A stretch of DNA of 64,000 bases from Gracilibacillus massiliensis. GTDB taxonomy: Bacteria; Bacillota; Bacilli; Bacillales; Amphibacillaceae. Within the stretch, counting starts at the first letter, position 1. The number at the start of each line of letters is the position of its first letter. The stretch spans positions 62,001 to 126,000 of the forward strand of contig NZ_CZRP01000012.1 in the NCBI RefSeq assembly GCF_001458115.1, in the 5' to 3' direction. A program made the translations under genes and the position numbers. Below are positions 28,411 through 37,081 of the stretch, piece after piece. The notes below the pieces were generated by a model. The model was not told the origin of the DNA, ran no database searches, and saw nothing but the letters and a program-made list of their open reading frames with translations.

Positions 28411-29790
28411 ATGGATGCCAAACAAAGAATAAATCTGTTTTATCGCTACATATTAATGATTGCATCAGTATTTATTTTAATTGGATTTGTTATTCTTCCT
28501 TTAACAGCTGACGAAGAGCAATTTTTTGTTTTAATTTCTTTAATAATCGGATTTATTATATTATTAGTTTTGATTTATCACATGTTTGAAAACTATGTAC
28601 GTCCGATCAGAGCTTCTATTAATGTGACAAACGAACTGGTTAAAGGAAATTATAATGCTCGTACATATGTAAAACCACACGGTGAAGCACAGCAGTTAAG
28701 TAACGCGATTAATGTATTAGCACGAAATCTTCAGGAAATGACGATCCAAGAGAAGATGCAGGGGAGTCAGTGGAAGACCGTCTTAAATAATATGGAAAGT
28801 GGCCTAATGTTAATTGATGAGCGGGGTTATGTACACTTAATTAACCGTAAATTTATTGGAATGTTTGGGAAAAAGTCTGTCGATTATATAGGTTATTTAT
28901 ATTATGATGTGCTTGAAGATACAACAATACATAAGGTTGTCCAGGAAACTTTTCTATATGAAGAAAAGATGAATGGAAATATAGTAAAAACCATAAAAAA
29001 AGAAAAACATTACATTGAAGTTGTCGGAGCACCAGTGATTAATGATGTGAAAGATTTAAAAGGCGCTGTGCTTGTGTTTCATGATATTACGGACTTGAAG
29101 CGAGTCGAAGAGATGCGAAAAGATTTTGTCGCAAACGTATCGCATGAGTTAAAAACACCGATAACATCGATACGCGGTTTTGCAGAAACATTGTTAGACG
29201 ACGAATCACCAGATGAAGAAATTACCAAGCAGTTTCTAACCATTATTTTAAAAGAAAGTACTAGGTTACAATCACTAGTCCATGATTTGTTGGAACTATC
29301 CAAGATAGAAAAGGAAGAAATGAAACTTAATACTAAGTTAATTAATGTTGATGAATGGTTACAAAGTAGTTTGACTTTGATTGAACAGCAGGCTAATGCA
29401 AAGTCGTTACAGTTCACTCAGGAAATTCAACCTAATATCCACTTCTACGGTGATCCGGATCGGTTACAACAAGTACTATTAAATTTAATGTATAATGCCA
29501 TTAATTATACAGGTACAAACGGAACTGTATTTTTAAGAATAAAAGAATTAAATAATGAAATTGAAATACAAGTAGAGGACACGGGTATTGGTATTCCAGA
29601 AGAAGCGACACAACGAATATTCGAGCGTTTTTACCGGGTCGACCGAGCTCGGAGTCGGAACACAGGTGGAACGGGACTTGGTCTAGCAATAGTAAAACAT
29701 ATTGTCGAAGCACACCAAGGTAATATCAGTGTGACCAGTGTAGAAGGAAAAGGATCATGCTTTACAGTTAAAATACCAAAAAAATGGTGA
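28411..29790 (+). CDS. phoR: Sensor histidine kinase PhoR, short form
   Basis: A 459-residue membrane kinase partner of PhoP. Two transmembrane helices (~13-31 and ~38-58) are joined by an outer loop of only about 6 residues, followed by HAMP (~58-110), PAS (~120-225), the dimerisation domain with the phospho-acceptor His245 (FVANVSHELKTP), and the ATPase domain with N, G1 (DTGIGIP) and G2 (GTGLGL) boxes. B. subtilis PhoR is ~579 residues because it has an extracytoplasmic domain, which is missing here. The stop codon is part of the terminator stem. Confidence 0.92.
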   Translation: MDAKQRINLFYRYILMIASVFILIGFVILPLTADEEQFFVLISLIIGFIILLVLIYHMFENYVRPIRASINVTNELVKGNYNARTYVKPHGEAQQLSNAINVLARNLQEMTIQEKMQGSQWKTVLNNMESGLMLIDERGYVHLINRKFIGMFGKKSVDYIGYLYYDVLEDTTIHKVVQETFLYEEKMNGNIVKTIKKEKHYIEVVGAPVINDVKDLKGAVLVFHDITDLKRVEEMRKDFVANVSHELKTPITSIRGFAETLLDDESPDEEITKQFLTIILKESTRLQSLVHDLLELSKIEKEEMKLNTKLINVDEWLQSSLTLIEQQANAKSLQFTQEIQPNIHFYGDPDRLQQVLLNLMYNAINYTGTNGTVFLRIKELNNEIEIQVEDTGIGIPEEATQRIFERFYRVDRARSRNTGGTGLGLAIVKHIVEAHQGNISVTSVEGKGSCFTVKIPKKW

Positions 29791-29826
29791 AAGAAATCTC
29801 TTATGATTTCTTTCACCATTTTTATT
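29780..29826 (+). terminator. Terminator overlapping the end of phoR
   Basis: ATGGTGAAAGAAATC (29784-29798) pairs with GATTTCTTTCACCAT (29805-29819), followed by T residues. The phoR stop codon TGA lies within the left arm. Confidence 0.9.
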
Positions 29827-29835
29827 TATGTTTTA

Positions 29836-29862
29836 TGAAACTTATAGAATAGTTATTACGTA
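29836..29862 (+). promoter_or_regulatory. Sigma-W promoter of hflK-hflC
   Basis: TGAAAC (29836-29841), a 17-base spacer and CGTA (29859-29862) lie 58 bases before hflK and directly behind the phoR terminator. Confidence 0.75.
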
Positions 29863-29919
29863 ATAAGAGTATATATGGTACATTTGCATAGGTGTAAAGT
29901 AATAAAAGGGGGAAATGAG

Positions 29920-30915
29920 ATGACATTGAAGCAAATCTACAGCTGGATTGGTATCATTGTAGCTGTAGTTGTCTTAGGTTTGTTCGTCGCGACGAGTTGG
30001 TATACCGTTGATGAATCGGAACAAGCCGTATTAATAACATTTGGAGAAGCGGAAGAGGGAACAACAGAACCAGGTCTGCATTTTAAACTGCCATGGCCTA
30101 TTCAAACAGTAGAGACTTTATCAAAAGAAACTTTTAGCTTAAACTTCGGCTATGATCCTGAGCAAGCAGAAAGTGCGGATGTAGTTCGAATGATTACCGG
30201 TGATGAAAATATTTTACAAGCGGATTTAGTCGTTCAATGGAAAATTATTGAACCTAGTAAGTATTTATTCAATTCAAATGACCCACAACAAGTTCTTTAT
30301 AATGCCACATCAGCTTCACTTAGAAGTATTATTGGTTCTTCTACGATTGACGACGCCTTAACAGATGGGAAAGCAGAAATTGAAAATGAAGTATTGGATT
30401 TATTAGTAAGTCTTATGGAAGATTATGAAGTAGGGATTGCGATTCAAGATGTAAAGCTACAAGAAGTAGATTTACCTAACGAGGAAGTGCGTCAAGCTTT
30501 TATGAAAGTAACCGATGCACGAGAAACGATGAATACCAAGAAAAACGAAGCAGATAAATATCGTAATGAAATATATGAAGAAGCATTAGGGGAAAAAGAC
30601 GCAATTATCTCTCGAGCTGAAGGTGACAAAATTGAGCGAATCGAAACAGCGCGTGGTAATGTCTCTGCGTTCAATGCTTTATATGATGCATATGAAGATA
30701 GTCCTGAGATTACAAGACAACGTTTAGTACTTGAAACGTTAGACCAAGTCTTACCAGAGGCAAACATTTATATTATGAATGATGATGGAAATACGTTGAA
30801 GTATTTACCTTTAGGTCAGAATGGTTCTACACAAGCATTACCTCCAGCAACAGATTCTTCTGATGAGGAAAATTCTGATGAAGAGGAGGCTGAAAATAAT
30901 GACAGAGAACAATAA
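29920..30915 (+). CDS. hflK: SPFH/band-7 protein HflK
   Basis: A 331-residue membrane protein with one N-terminal helix (~7-27), an SPFH/prohibitin domain (~28-215), a coiled coil (~195-265) and an acidic C-terminal tail rich in Glu, Asp and Ser. In E. coli HflK and HflC form a membrane cage that holds and regulates the FtsH protease. GGGGG before ATG 29920 decides the start against an upstream in-frame ATG at 29875. hflC starts inside its 3' end. The pair is absent from this position in B. subtilis. Confidence 0.9.
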   Translation: MTLKQIYSWIGIIVAVVVLGLFVATSWYTVDESEQAVLITFGEAEEGTTEPGLHFKLPWPIQTVETLSKETFSLNFGYDPEQAESADVVRMITGDENILQADLVVQWKIIEPSKYLFNSNDPQQVLYNATSASLRSIIGSSTIDDALTDGKAEIENEVLDLLVSLMEDYEVGIAIQDVKLQEVDLPNEEVRQAFMKVTDARETMNTKKNEADKYRNEIYEEALGEKDAIISRAEGDKIERIETARGNVSAFNALYDAYEDSPEITRQRLVLETLDQVLPEANIYIMNDDGNTLKYLPLGQNGSTQALPPATDSSDEENSDEEEAENNDREQ

Positions 30916-31831
30916 TGTATACGATATGAAAAAAATGACACCAAAAGAGATACGCCGCATGATAAAAATGGGTGTAGCTATTTTACTGACGATTGTTTTA
31001 ATTATTGTATTTATCAGTAGTATGTTTATCGTAAAAGAAGGGGAATACAAAGTAGTTCGTCAATTTGGGGAAGTGGTACGTATCGAAGACAACCCCGGAT
31101 TGAAATTCAGAATTCCTCTCTTACAATCTATTACTACTTTGCCTAAGAAAAAATTAGTTTATGATGTAATGGAACGAGAAATTAATACGCTGGATAAAAA
31201 ACGTATGATTATAGATAATTATGCGATATGGGAAATAACGGATCCAGCTTCTATGATTGCAAATGCTCGTACGGAATTGGGTGCGGAATCACGAATGGGT
31301 GAATTTATCTTTTCTGTGATTCGTTCAGAATTAGGTTCAATGGATTATGATGAAATCATCAATGATGAAGGAAGCACGAGAGGCGATTTAAATGAACGAA
31401 TTACTGATCGTGTCAATACATTATTAGAACGTGATAATTACGGTATACAAGTCGATGACGTTCGTATTAAAAGAACAGACCTACCTCAAGAAAACGAGCA
31501 ATCCGTTTTCAACCGGATGATTTCGGAACGTGAATCACAAGCACAACAATATTTATCACAAGGGGAAGCTGAAAAAAGCAGAATTACCGCAAATGCGGAT
31601 CGTGATGTAACAGAGATGCTTTCTAAAGCGAATGCTGAGGCTGAAGAAATTCGTGCAGAAGGGGAATTAGAAGCAGCGGAAATGTATAATGTCGCTTTTG
31701 AACAAGACCCTGACTTTTATCAGTTGTACCGAACGTTAGAATCCTACAAAGAAACAGTTGACGGTGAAACAACGATTATTATCCCACAAGGTTCACCATA
31801 TGCGGATATCTTGCTAGGTTATTATGAATAA
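30899..31831 (+). CDS. hflC: SPFH/band-7 protein HflC
   Basis: A 310-residue partner of HflK with an N-terminal transmembrane helix (~20-42), an SPFH domain (FIVKEGEYKVVRQFGEVVRI onward) and a helical C-terminal part ending in YADILLGYYE. ATG 30899 is supported by GAAGAGGAGG 9 bases upstream and by the 17-base overlap with hflK, which suggests coupled translation. A terminator follows, so hflKC is a closed two-gene unit under the sigma-W promoter at 29836. Confidence 0.9.
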   Translation: MTENNNVYDMKKMTPKEIRRMIKMGVAILLTIVLIIVFISSMFIVKEGEYKVVRQFGEVVRIEDNPGLKFRIPLLQSITTLPKKKLVYDVMEREINTLDKKRMIIDNYAIWEITDPASMIANARTELGAESRMGEFIFSVIRSELGSMDYDEIINDEGSTRGDLNERITDRVNTLLERDNYGIQVDDVRIKRTDLPQENEQSVFNRMISERESQAQQYLSQGEAEKSRITANADRDVTEMLSKANAEAEEIRAEGELEAAEMYNVAFEQDPDFYQLYRTLESYKETVDGETTIIIPQGSPYADILLGYYE

Positions 31832-31837
31832 AACAGG

Positions 31838-31872
31838 AGCCAGGCGACCTAGCGTTGCCTGGCTTTCTTTAT
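31838..31872 (+). terminator. Terminator of hflKC
   Basis: AGCCAGGC (31839-31846) pairs with GCCTGGCT (31857-31864), followed by a T-rich run. Confidence 0.85.
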
Positions 31873-31930
31873 TGCTCACAAACATGGTAAAATAGATGCA
31901 ATGGATTGAATCGAAAAGGAGATCGGTAAT

Positions 31931-34570
31931 ATGACAAACAAGCTAATATTAATTGATGGGAATAGCATTGCATATCGTGCTTTTTTTGCTTTACCTTTAT
32001 TAAATAATGATAAAGGCGTGTATACCAATGCTGTCTATGGTTTTACTACGATGTTATTGAGAATTCTAGAAGAGGAACAACCTAGCCATATGCTTGTTGC
32101 CTTTGATGCAGGTAAAACAACATTTCGTCACGAAACATATAAAGACTATAAAGGTGGAAGAGAAAAAACAGCATCGGAATTAAGTGAACAATTTCCAATA
32201 TTGCGTGAACTATTAGACGCTCTAGCGATTAAACATTATCAATTAACGAACTATGAAGCAGATGATATTATCGGTACGATCGCCAAGCAAGCAAAAGATA
32301 AAGATTTTGAAGTTAAAGTGATCTCAGGAGATAAAGATTTACTGCAACTTGTATCAGAAAAAGTCGATGTACGCTTAACAAAAAAAGGTATTAGTGAGGT
32401 TATGACCTATACTCCTGAAACGCTAAAAGAAGACATGGAAGTAACGGCAGAACAAATCCTTGATCTTAAAGCATTAATGGGAGACAAGTCAGATAATATC
32501 CCAGGGGTACCAGGTGTCGGTCAAAAAACGGCAGTCAAACTATTAAAACAATTTGAAACTGTAGAAAATCTTTATGATCATTTAGACGAAGTTTCCGGTA
32601 AAAAACTGAAAGAAAAATTAGAAAACAATAAAGAAGAAGCCTTTATGAGTAAACAACTTGTTACCATTAATCAAGATTCACCAATTGAAATTACGACAGA
32701 TGATACGAAATATCAAGGTTATCAAGAAAAGAATGTAAAAGACTTCTTTAAAGAATTAGGTTTCAATTCGCTATTAAATCGAATCGACGGTGAGGAAGAA
32801 GAGACCGAAGAAGTACAAGCATTAGAAGAAATAGAGTTTCAAGTAATATCAGAAGTGACCGAAGACATATTTACAGGAATCGATGCGTTTGAGATCGAAA
32901 TATTAAATGAAAGCTATCACACAGAAAAAATGATTGGCGCTTCAATTGTCAATGAAAAAGGAAAATACTTTATTCCTATCAATGTTATCGAAGAATCAGA
33001 AGTGTTTAAGAAATGGGCAGAGAACGACCAACAGAAAAAGTATGTATTCGATGCCAAAAAAATTACGGTTTTACTGAATCGGTTATCGATTGCGATCAAA
33101 GGGATTTCGTTCGATATTTTGTTAGCTTCTTATTTAATTAATCCATCTGAGAATAACCATGATGTACCAGCTATTAGCCATCGATTTAATGAAAAAAATA
33201 TCCTGTTTGATGAAGAAGTATACGGTAAAGGTGCAAAAAAAGGATTACCTACCGAAGAAAAAAAATGGCAGGAACACATTGTTCGTAAGACAAATATGAT
33301 TTATCAGTTAAAAGGCCAAATGGAACAAGCTCTAGAAGAGAACAAACAGTTATCTTTGTTAATGGATTTAGAATTGCCTCTTGCTTTAGTACTCGGTGAA
33401 ATGGAAGCAACAGGTGTGAAAGTCGATGTACAGCGCCTGAAAGATATGGGTGAGGAACTGAAAGAACGACTAGACACGCTAGAAAAAGAGATTTATGAAT
33501 TGGCGGGTGAAACATTTAATATCAATTCACCAAAACAATTAGGTCCGATCTTATTTGAAAAATTAGAGTTACCAGTTGTTAAAAAAACAAAGACGGGTTA
33601 CTCAACCGCTGCAGATGTATTAGAACAACTGCAAGGCAAGCATGCGATTATTGATAAATTGTTATTGTACCGTCAATTGAAAAAGCTAGATTCTACCTAT
33701 GTTGCCGGCTTGCTGAAAGTGATTCATAAAGATAGTAGTAAAATTCATACTCGTTTCAACCAAGCGTTGACGCAAACGGGAAGATTAAGCTCGATTGACC
33801 CTAATTTGCAAAATATCCCGATTCGTATTGAGGAAGGACGGAAAATCAGACAAGCATTCGTACCTTCAAAAAAAGGTTGGAAAATGATTGCTGCCGATTA
33901 TTCTCAAATCGAATTACGAGTGTTAGCTCATATCGCCAACGATGAAAAGCTACAAGCAGCATTTAAAGAGGACAAAGATATTCATACACAAACGGCAATG
34001 GATGTCTTTCATGTGAAAGAAGAAGACGTAACATCCAATATGAGACGTCAAGCAAAAGCGGTAAACTTTGGAATCGTTTATGGTATTAGTGATTATGGAC
34101 TTTCCCAAAGTTTAGGTATTACGAGAAAAGAAGCAAAGACCTTTATTAGTCGTTACTTGGATAGTTACCCTGGTGTTCAGGAATATATGAAAGAAATTGT
34201 TCAAGAAGCAAAACAAAATGGCTATGTAACCACGATTATGAATCGGAGACGTTATTTGCCAGAGATCACCAGCCGTAACTTTAACCAGCGAAGCTTTGCT
34301 GAAAGAACCGCTATGAATACGCCGATTCAAGGTAGTGCTGCAGATATTATTAAATTAGCAATGATCGAATTGGATCACCAATTAAAAAAAGAAAAGTATC
34401 AAGCAACACTTCTGCTGCAAGTACATGATGAGTTGATATTAGAAGTACCTGAGGAAGAATTAGCAGACATTTCAAAACTAGTTGTCGATGTGATGGAACG
34501 TGCAATTGAGTTAAGTGTGCCTTTGAAAGTCGACGTAGAATATGGAGAAACATGGTATGACGCAAAATAA
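31931..34570 (+). CDS. polA: DNA polymerase I
   Basis: An 879-residue repair and Okazaki-fragment polymerase. Domains: 5'-3' nuclease (1-~290, with EADDIIGTIA, GDKDLLQL and helix-hairpin-helix GVPGVGQKTA), a vestigial 3'-5' exonuclease (~300-465, where DxE reads FEIEIL), and family A polymerase (~480-879) with DYSQIELRVLAHI, RRQAKAVNFGIVYG and QVHDELILEVP. Lack of proofreading is usual in Bacillus Pol I. The ribosome binding site is AAGGAG. mutM follows after 18 bases, so the repair genes form an operon. Confidence 0.97.
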   Translation: MTNKLILIDGNSIAYRAFFALPLLNNDKGVYTNAVYGFTTMLLRILEEEQPSHMLVAFDAGKTTFRHETYKDYKGGREKTASELSEQFPILRELLDALAIKHYQLTNYEADDIIGTIAKQAKDKDFEVKVISGDKDLLQLVSEKVDVRLTKKGISEVMTYTPETLKEDMEVTAEQILDLKALMGDKSDNIPGVPGVGQKTAVKLLKQFETVENLYDHLDEVSGKKLKEKLENNKEEAFMSKQLVTINQDSPIEITTDDTKYQGYQEKNVKDFFKELGFNSLLNRIDGEEEETEEVQALEEIEFQVISEVTEDIFTGIDAFEIEILNESYHTEKMIGASIVNEKGKYFIPINVIEESEVFKKWAENDQQKKYVFDAKKITVLLNRLSIAIKGISFDILLASYLINPSENNHDVPAISHRFNEKNILFDEEVYGKGAKKGLPTEEKKWQEHIVRKTNMIYQLKGQMEQALEENKQLSLLMDLELPLALVLGEMEATGVKVDVQRLKDMGEELKERLDTLEKEIYELAGETFNINSPKQLGPILFEKLELPVVKKTKTGYSTAADVLEQLQGKHAIIDKLLLYRQLKKLDSTYVAGLLKVIHKDSSKIHTRFNQALTQTGRLSSIDPNLQNIPIRIEEGRKIRQAFVPSKKGWKMIAADYSQIELRVLAHIANDEKLQAAFKEDKDIHTQTAMDVFHVKEEDVTSNMRRQAKAVNFGIVYGISDYGLSQSLGITRKEAKTFISRYLDSYPGVQEYMKEIVQEAKQNGYVTTIMNRRRYLPEITSRNFNQRSFAERTAMNTPIQGSAADIIKLAMIELDHQLKKEKYQATLLLQVHDELILEVPEEELADISKLVVDVMERAIELSVPLKVDVEYGETWYDAK

Positions 34571-34588
34571 AGAGTAGGAGTTTTTAAG

Positions 34589-35416
34589 ATGCCAGAATTA
34601 CCAGAAGTAGAGACAATTAGGCAAACGTTAAAGCAATTAGTAATCGGCAAAAAAATAAAATCAGTCGATGTATTTTGGCCAAAAATTATTCAAGAACCAG
34701 ATGATCACCATCAATTTATTGAATTGATAAAAACCCAGACGATTCATGACATCAGGAGAAAAGGGAAATTTTTATTATTTGATCTGGATCAACACGTGTT
34801 AGTATCACACTTGCGTATGGAAGGGAAATATGGCGTTTTTTCCCATGAGGAAGAGTTAATTGCTCATACGCATGTCGTTTTCCAATTTACAGATGGCACC
34901 GATTTACGTTACCGGGATGTCCGTAAATTTGGTACCATGCATCTGCAAGAGAAAGGTACAGAAACAGCCAAAAAGCCGCTTCTTTTACTAGCAAAAGACC
35001 CATTAGAAGCAGATTTTTCACTTCGTACCTTTCAAGAAAAAGTTCAAAAAAGTGAACGAAATATTAAAAATATATTATTGGATCAATCCGTAATTGCAGG
35101 TCTAGGTAACATTTATGTGGATGAAACATTGTTTTTAGCAGGTGTTCATCCTTTAACAAAAGGGTTTCATTTATCAGATGAAAAAGTAATTCATATTTTA
35201 GAGGCTGCCGTCGTCACGCTAAAGGATGCCGTAAAACAAGGCGGAACGACAATCCGATCTTATGTGAACTCTCAAGGGCAAATCGGAATGTTTCAACAAC
35301 AATTAAATGTATATGCTCAAAGCGATAAAGCATGTAATCAGTGTCAGGATATTATCATGAAGATTAAAGTGAATGGAAGAGGAACGCACTACTGTCCAAC
35401 TTGTCAACCACTTTAA
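34589..35416 (+). CDS. mutM: Formamidopyrimidine-DNA glycosylase
   Basis: A 275-residue base-excision repair enzyme that removes 8-oxoguanine and formamidopyrimidines and nicks the abasic site. It starts MPELPEVETI, with catalytic Pro2 and Glu3 after Met removal, has the helix-two-turn-helix segment with AGLGNIYVDETLF, and ends in a zinc finger with Cys pairs CNQC and CPTC. It is placed directly behind polA. Confidence 0.97.
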   Translation: MPELPEVETIRQTLKQLVIGKKIKSVDVFWPKIIQEPDDHHQFIELIKTQTIHDIRRKGKFLLFDLDQHVLVSHLRMEGKYGVFSHEEELIAHTHVVFQFTDGTDLRYRDVRKFGTMHLQEKGTETAKKPLLLLAKDPLEADFSLRTFQEKVQKSERNIKNILLDQSVIAGLGNIYVDETLFLAGVHPLTKGFHLSDEKVIHILEAAVVTLKDAVKQGGTTIRSYVNSQGQIGMFQQQLNVYAQSDKACNQCQDIIMKIKVNGRGTHYCPTCQPL

Positions 35417-35430
35417 TGCATCACATCTTT

Positions 35431-35481
35431 TCTCATTACTCCATATAATACAGAAAATAACTGTGTGAAGGAGTAATGAGA
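35431..35481 (+). promoter_or_regulatory. Long inverted repeat upstream of ytaF
   Basis: TCTCATTACTCC (35431-35442) and GGAGTAATGAGA (35470-35481) are perfect 12-base complements. TATAAT lies between the arms, and the second arm holds the ytaF ribosome-binding region, so it could be an operator or a translation-blocking hairpin. Confidence 0.6.
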
Positions 35482-35485
35482 GCAG

Positions 35486-36076
35486 ATGATGTTAGCCTTA
35501 ATTATCATAGCGATTAGCATTGATAGTTTTCTGGTAGCATTTACTTATGGGTTGAGAGAATTAACGTTACCATTAAGTGAAATGCTGAAGATATCAATAA
35601 CTGTAGCAACCGTATTTGGAATATCGATGATCATTGGTGATGTATTATCGTCGATCATTTCCATTCAATCCGCCGAGATGGTTGGTGGATTTATTTTGGC
35701 CATGGTTGGTGTCCTTTTGTTAACCACTTTAGTGGAAAAGAAAAAAAAGAAGAAAAAGATACCTTTTTTAATTAAAATTCTTAAAAAGCCAATGGAAGCA
35801 GATATCGACCATTCTGGTAAAATTAACGGAATAGAGCCGTTTTTAATAGGTATCGCGTTATCGTTAGATTCGTTTGGTGCGGGTATAGGTGTATCGATAT
35901 TAGGTGCTTCCCCTGTCATTACTTCTTTATTTGTATTTGTGTTAACTTCTTTATTTCTTATAGTTGGTGTCTATACTGGGAAATATTTTGCTAATATCAA
36001 AGGAATGAAGAAGGTTTCCATTCTACCAGGGTTTTTACTTATTGTTATAGGTATTTGGAAGATGGTAATCGTATAA
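35486..36076 (+). CDS. ytaF: Sporulation membrane protein YtaF (MntP-like)
   Basis: A 196-residue six-helix membrane protein with two repeated halves, each with an acidic helix (AISIDSFLVAFTYG near residue 7 and ALSLDSFGAGIG near residue 128), the pattern of MntP-type efflux proteins. A lysine-rich loop (EKKKKKKKIPFL) separates the halves. It is annotated as a sporulation protein in Bacillus; the ion is unproven. ATG at 35486 and 35489 are both possible; the GAGAG motif gives only a weak ribosome binding site. It lies between mutM and coaE as in B. subtilis. Confidence 0.88.
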   Translation: MMLALIIIAISIDSFLVAFTYGLRELTLPLSEMLKISITVATVFGISMIIGDVLSSIISIQSAEMVGGFILAMVGVLLLTTLVEKKKKKKKIPFLIKILKKPMEADIDHSGKINGIEPFLIGIALSLDSFGAGIGVSILGASPVITSLFVFVLTSLFLIVGVYTGKYFANIKGMKKVSILPGFLLIVIGIWKMVIV

Positions 36077-36096
36077 AGTAGTACATTTGATGGATC

Positions 36097-36131
36097 GAGC
36101 AGCTGTACTCGTTTTACCTGCTCTTTCTTAT
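36097..36131 (+). terminator. Possible weak terminator after ytaF
   Basis: GAGCAG and CTGCTC pair and are followed by a T-rich stretch. coaE starts 38 bases later. Confidence 0.45.
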
Positions 36132-36168
36132 TTAAAAGATCGGACAAGCTAAAAAAGAGGTGTATATC

Positions 36169-36768
36169 TTGATTATTGGATTAACTGGTAACATCGCAAC
36201 CGGAAAATCAACAATCAGCAATATGATACAAGAGAAATACTCCATCCCTGTTATCGATGCAGATAAGGTTGCTAGAGAAGTAGTGGAGCCCGGAGAGAAA
36301 GCTCTACAAACAATAGCAGAAACCTTTGGGGAAGGTATACTTTTAGAGGATGGTACTCTCAATCGTAAACACTTAGGAGAAATTATTTTCCAGGACAAAA
36401 CAAAAAGAGAAAAATTAAATGCAATTGTCCATCCAGCAGTGAGAGTGAGAATGGAACAGAAGAAAAAGATGTTTCTTCAACAAGGTCACAATTTCATCGT
36501 GTTAGATATACCGCTTTTGTTCGAAAATGACTTAACGTATCTGGTTGACAAAACCATTGTTGTGTATACGACCGAGGATATTCAATTGAAACGCTTAATG
36601 GAACGTAATCAATTCACAGAAAAAGAAGCGCAAAATCGAATGAATGCTCAAATGGATATCGATAATAAGCGTGCAAAAGCAGATGCTGTCATCGATAATA
36701 GTGGAACGATCGAAAGTTCAGCTGAGCAATTAGATACGCTTTTAAAAAAATGGGAAGTATTAGATTAA
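36169..36768 (+). CDS. coaE: Dephospho-CoA kinase
   Basis: A 199-residue P-loop kinase for the last step of coenzyme A synthesis. The P-loop GNIATGKST (residues 7-15), DADKVAREVV, the LNAIVHPAV segment and DIPLLFE are all visible. TTG 36169 is chosen rather than GTG 36160 because AAGAGGTG then lies 7-8 bases before it and the protein starts at MIIGLTG, as is normal. It is followed directly by the speD leader; gapB, found between the two in B. subtilis, is missing. Confidence 0.95.
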   Translation: MIIGLTGNIATGKSTISNMIQEKYSIPVIDADKVAREVVEPGEKALQTIAETFGEGILLEDGTLNRKHLGEIIFQDKTKREKLNAIVHPAVRVRMEQKKKMFLQQGHNFIVLDIPLLFENDLTYLVDKTIVVYTTEDIQLKRLMERNQFTEKEAQNRMNAQMDIDNKRAKADAVIDNSGTIESSAEQLDTLLKKWEVLD

Positions 36769-36808
36769 CATTGTAAGTGTTTAATTTGTGTTGTCATTAA
36801 AATTTAAC

Positions 36809-36837
36809 TTGTCAAATTCGACAAAAGTAGATATAAT
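36809..36837 (+). promoter_or_regulatory. Sigma-A promoter of speD
   Basis: TTGTCA (36809-36814), a 17-base spacer and TATAAT (36832-36837) place the start near 36844, giving an untranslated leader of about 240 bases. Confidence 0.75.
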
Positions 36838-36843
36838 CTTTTT

Positions 36844-37081
36844 GCACATCTTTTCTAGCTGAATCATCTTCAGATAAATAAGTAGGCATAGCGAATACTT
36901 TAAAAAACCTTCACTGTTGGAAGTCCTGCTTTATTATATGGTAAGCTAGTACAAAGATCTTTTGGATAATGTGGTTAGATTGAATGCTTAAAGGGTTAGG
37001 ACCTCTTTGGACTAACTTTCCCCCGTGGCATCTCATGCAATATTATTCAAAGGAACTTGTGAATATAAGGGGGAGTTACAC
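36844..37081 (+). ncRNA. Structured 5' leader of speD (candidate cis-regulatory RNA)
   Basis: A closing stem can form from ATCTTT..CTAGCT (36848-36860) and AGCTAG..AAAGAT (36944-36958). Inside it AAGTAGG (36880) pairs with CCTGCTT (36925) and encloses a CTTC/GAAG hairpin (36909/36920). Downstream, two GGTTAG copies (36973, 36994) compete for one CTAAC (37012), and the adjoining CCCCC (37020-37024) can cover the GGGGGAG ribosome binding site (37069-37075). No terminator is seen, so control would be at translation. It matches no riboswitch class that I recognise. Confidence 0.5.

Noticed and set aside
36132-36398. Minus-strand open frame over coaE
   Set aside because: It is antisense to the clear coaE frame and has no ribosome binding site or homology that I recognise.
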